Source of the DNA: CAZFLM01 sp964519955
Lineage (GTDB): Bacteria; Armatimonadota; Chthonomonadetes; Chthonomonadales; CAJBBX01
Direction of reading: 5' to 3'
Assembly (NCBI GenBank): GCA_964519955.1
Contig: CAZFLM010000071.1
Location: 1 to 33,715, forward strand
DNA: 33,715 bases
The notes beneath the pieces were generated by a model. The model did no database searches and was not told the origin of the DNA. It worked only from the letters and a program-made list of their open reading frames with translations. The position numbers and the translations under genes are program-made. Of this stretch, positions 31,657 through 33,715 are shown piece after piece; within the stretch, counting starts at the first letter, position 1, and every line of letters starts with the position of its first letter.

Positions 31657-32721
31657 CTACTTGCCCGCGTGAACGGCCGGGCGGCTGTGCGCTCCGTCCA
31701 ACTCGGCCGTCGGCAAGGTGGCGGCGCGCAGGTAGCTTGCGGCGTCCTCGGGCGCGGTCACGTTGATGTACACGCCGGTGCCCATCTCGAACCCGGCGGC
31801 GATCGTCAGGCGCGGCATAATCGACAGGTGCCAGTGGAAGTCCCGCTCGCGATCCTGGTTGACCGGCGCTGTGTGCAGCGTGAAGTTGTACGGCGGGCTG
31901 TTCAGGCTGATGCCGATGCGCTGCAGCACGTCCTGGCAGATGCTGGCGAACGAGTTCATCGCACCGCGCTGCATGAGCGCGAAGGACTGCTCGTGGTTGC
32001 GCGGCATGATCCAGGTCTCGAACGGGTACTTGGCGGCGAACGGGCAGAACGCCACGAACTCGTCGTTCATCGTCACCACGCGCTCGCCGAAGCTGGTCTC
32101 CTGCTTCAGCATGTCGCAGTAGATGCAGCGCTCGTGGTAGTCGTAGTACCGCGCGGCGCCCTCGATCTTCAGCATCACATCCTGCGGCACCATGGGCAGC
32201 GCGATCAACTGGCTGTGCGGATGCTCCAGCGATGCCCCCGCGATCTTCCCATGGTTGCGGAAGAGCAGGATGTACTTGAACCGCTCGTCCCGGACCAGAT
32301 CCAGGTAGCGGTCGCGGTAGGCCCAGAACACCTCCTGTGCTTGCAGGGCCGTGATGCTGTTCAGCGAACGGTTGTGCTCGACGCACTCGACGATCACCTC
32401 ATGTGCGCCGATGCCGTTCATCATGTCGTACATCCCGAAGCCGTTCCGGTCCAGGCTGCCCTCGATGGCGAGCGCCGGGAACTTGTTGGGGACCACGCGA
32501 ACCCACCAACCGGCGGTGTTCGGTGCGGACTCCGCCGACCGGTACGCCAGCACTTCGGGCGGGGTCATGCTCTCGTTGCCAGGGCAGAACGGGCACTTCT
32601 CGGAGAAGGCCGGGCGCCCCTCGACATCCTCGCTAACCTTGAAGTCGGTCGGCCGCCTGCTACGTTCCGTGGCGATGATGACCCATTCCCGGGTCACCGG
32701 GTCTTTCCGCAGTTGGGGCAT
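31657..32721 (-). CDS. galT: Galactose-1-phosphate uridylyltransferase
   Basis: GalT exchanges UMP between UDP-glucose and galactose-1-phosphate in the Leloir pathway. The 354-residue length is typical. The protein opens with LRKDPVTREWVIIATERSRRP. A zinc-type pair CPFC lies at Cys43 and Cys46. The catalytic HPHSQ motif lies near 167 and has the nucleophilic His. A second Cys pair (CIYC, about 200) and FHWHLSIMPR follow, as usual in this HIT-superfamily enzyme. Specificity for another sugar phosphate (as in ADP-glucose phosphorylase) cannot be excluded. ATG at 32721 has GAGGAG about nine bases upstream. No galK or galE is next to it; the right-hand side is a long non-coding stretch. Confidence 0.92.
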   Translation of the reverse strand: MPQLRKDPVTREWVIIATERSRRPTDFKVSEDVEGRPAFSEKCPFCPGNESMTPPEVLAYRSAESAPNTAGWWVRVVPNKFPALAIEGSLDRNGFGMYDMMNGIGAHEVIVECVEHNRSLNSITALQAQEVFWAYRDRYLDLVRDERFKYILLFRNHGKIAGASLEHPHSQLIALPMVPQDVMLKIEGAARYYDYHERCIYCDMLKQETSFGERVVTMNDEFVAFCPFAAKYPFETWIMPRNHEQSFALMQRGAMNSFASICQDVLQRIGISLNSPPYNFTLHTAPVNQDRERDFHWHLSIMPRLTIAAGFEMGTGVYINVTAPEDAASYLRAATLPTAELDGAHSRPAVHAGK

Positions 32722-33301
32722 GGACGTTCACTCCTCACATATCTCAACGCACCGGCCCTGCCTCGTGACCGAAGCTGCTCACCGCCGCAGCCTCTGCCGC
32801 TTGCTCACGAAGGCCCTGATGCCAATGCTGTGTTTGCCGGTATAGCGTATCTACCGTCTGTTCAGCCGTCCCTGGCGCATCACTCTGTCGCAATTATGGA
32901 TGGTAAGGGTACGGGGCTCACTGACAGCGTTACCGGGTTCTGGCGGCCGACCAGTACGGCCCTACTCGCACGGGCTGACGATCGCTGGGGGGTCGGCGTT
33001 CCCCTCGGCGCCGATGTCGGCACACTCTACCCGGTAGAAGTACCGGGAAGTCAATGGCCCGGCACGCAGCGCCCTCGCATGCTCGCCGGCATCCGGCAGA
33101 GTCACGACGCGGCCGGCGTGCCGTCCTACGGACGTGGGGTAGAATCAGTGCGTCGGTCTGGCGGGCGCCCCCCATCGCTCGCGGGCCATTTGGCTGAGAT
33201 GAGTGCACGCGCGTGCGCCTCATCGCACGGGCTGTTGTGGGCGACGACTGGGCCGCGAGCCGCCGGTCATTCCGCCACCAGGGCCGCAGGGATTGGAGAG
33301 C
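32722..33301. other. 580-base intergenic region
   Basis: No gene is supported here: the open frame at 32930-33223 (minus) is Arg-rich and without family signature. Visible elements are a perfect 7-bp hairpin CCCGGTA-GAAG-TACCGGG at 33030-33047, a candidate -10 TAGAAT at 33140-33145 facing the small membrane protein, and a stem-loop at 33198-33224 (GATGAG / CTCATC with an inner GCAC / GTGC stem). An untranslated leader of about 150 bases, or a small RNA, is possible. The galT promoter was not identified with confidence. Confidence 0.5.
33140..33145 (+). promoter_or_regulatory. Candidate -10 box
   Basis: TAGAAT matches the sigma70 -10 at five of six bases. No good -35 is seen 17 bases upstream. 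It is the best candidate promoter for the gene at 33302 and would give a leader of about 150 bases that contains the stem-loop at 33198-33224. Confidence 0.35.
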
Positions 33302-33646
33302 ATGGCGTCGTCTTCGCGTGGCGATCTGTTCGGCCGGGTGGTTGGGTTCCTGGTCTTCCTGCTTGGCATGGCCGTCATTCTCGGCGTGCTCTGGATGGCC
33401 TTCGGCATGTTCCAGTCGCCGGATGTCGGGCTCAAGCCATCGGCCAAGCCGGGCAGCTCCGAGCTGACCGCCCTCGGCGTCGGCCTAGTCGCTCTCATCA
33501 TCAAGATCGTCCTGCTCTTCCTCGGCAGCATCTCCGGCTCGATGCTGATGAACCGCGGCATCGGCCTCTACTTCGCGGCGCTGCAGCCCCAGGCCCCGCG
33601 CCAGGCCGCCCACGAGCCCCCCAAGCCCTCCACGCCCGAGCCGTAG
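33302..33646 (+). CDS. Small two-helix membrane protein, function unknown
   Basis: This 114-residue protein has two hydrophobic segments (VVGFLVFLLGMAVILGVLWMAFGMF, about 12-36, and LGVGLVALIIKIVLLFLGSISGSMLM, about 58-83) separated by a polar loop, and a Pro-rich soluble tail (QAPRQAAHEPPKPSTPEP). I recognise no family. ATG at 33302 has GGAG a few bases upstream, and the first membrane segment follows at once; the frame is open from 33203 but without support. It is the last gene of the window, followed directly by repeat units. Confidence 0.65.
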   Translation: MASSSRGDLFGRVVGFLVFLLGMAVILGVLWMAFGMFQSPDVGLKPSAKPGSSELTALGVGLVALIIKIVLLFLGSISGSMLMNRGIGLYFAALQPQAPRQAAHEPPKPSTPEP

Positions 33647-33652
33647 GTCGCC

Positions 33653-33715
33653 GTCCGGCACCGAGCCCTGGTGGGATGGGCGTCCCTGCCCGTCCGGCGC
33701 CGAGCCCTGGTGGGA
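33653..33715. repeat. Tandem 39-base repeat running off the window
   Basis: A 39-base unit beginning GTCCGGCACCGAGCCCTGG starts at 33653 and again at 33692 with one difference (A to G), where it is cut by the window edge after 24 bases. Each unit contains one copy of the dispersed hairpin (H10), so this is probably the start of a small array of that element. Confidence 0.7.
33674..33695 (+). repeat. Hairpin repeat H10
   Basis: GGATGGGC (33674-33681) pairs with GCCCGTCC (33688-33695) through one T-G wobble around the loop GTCCCT. The left flank GGTGGGAT is shared with H3 and H8. TCCC in the loop is complementary to GGGA in the flank. Confidence 0.7.

Noticed and set aside
30425..32386. A 653-residue fusion of paralogue 4 with an upstream region
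   Set aside because: The upstream part is galT read in a wrong frame; a good ribosome site and signal peptide mark the true start at 31468.
32930..33223. Minus-strand open frame in the large intergenic region
   Set aside because: The product is Arg-rich without family resemblance and lacks a convincing ribosome site.

Overview
The window is a GC-rich bacterial chromosome segment, most likely an assembled environmental scaffold because it carries a run of ten N at 21427-21436. The best lineage clue is the prepilin-like protein at 17880-18563: its N-terminus and the FARAREKARAT region after it look like those of the very numerous prepilin-type proteins of Armatimonadota. An Armatimonadota or neighbouring lineage is therefore the working guess. 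This is inferred from one protein style, not from a marker gene.

Layout. 1-316 is a non-coding edge with several kinds of short repeat. 317-12029 (minus strand) holds four secreted or catabolic proteins, read right to left: a discoidin plus pectate-lyase-type beta-helix protein, a uroporphyrinogen-decarboxylase-family protein, a DUF4838 protein and a giant alpha-2-macroglobulin with an intact CLEQ thioester motif. 12149-13877 (minus) pairs a Tat-exported aldo/keto-reductase-like protein with a tetraheme cytochrome c whose start overlaps its stop. 13965-15918 is a divergent AmmeMemoRadiSam pair (Memo-like B protein and radical SAM enzyme). 15974-18960 (minus) contains a sodium:solute symporter, the prepilin-like protein and a small anchored protein.

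19265-21332 (plus) is an M16 peptidase overlapping dapB. After the gap, 21662-25685 (minus) contains a lamin-tail-like small protein and nrdJ, a 68-residue unknown protein and nrdR. These last three form an apparent operon, read nrdR, unknown, nrdJ, behind a sigma70-type promoter with two NrdR-box-like sites 32 bp apart. 25945-27315 (plus) is a Tat-exported DUF3863-type protein. 27364-31468 (minus) is a run of four tandem secreted paralogues with variable N-terminal halves and near-identical C-terminal stalk (copper amine oxidase N-terminal-like) domains. 31657-32721 is galT, and 33302-33646 a small membrane protein.

Two signals stand out. The first is a dispersed family of ten short hairpins with a six-base loop and stems that change on both sides together. 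They lie in almost every type of gap here, and three of them have become coding sequence at the start of the cytochrome. The second is the four-gene paralogue cluster, in which the 3' halves look homogenised while the 5' halves have diverged. No CRISPR array, tRNA, rRNA, transposase or phage gene was recognised.
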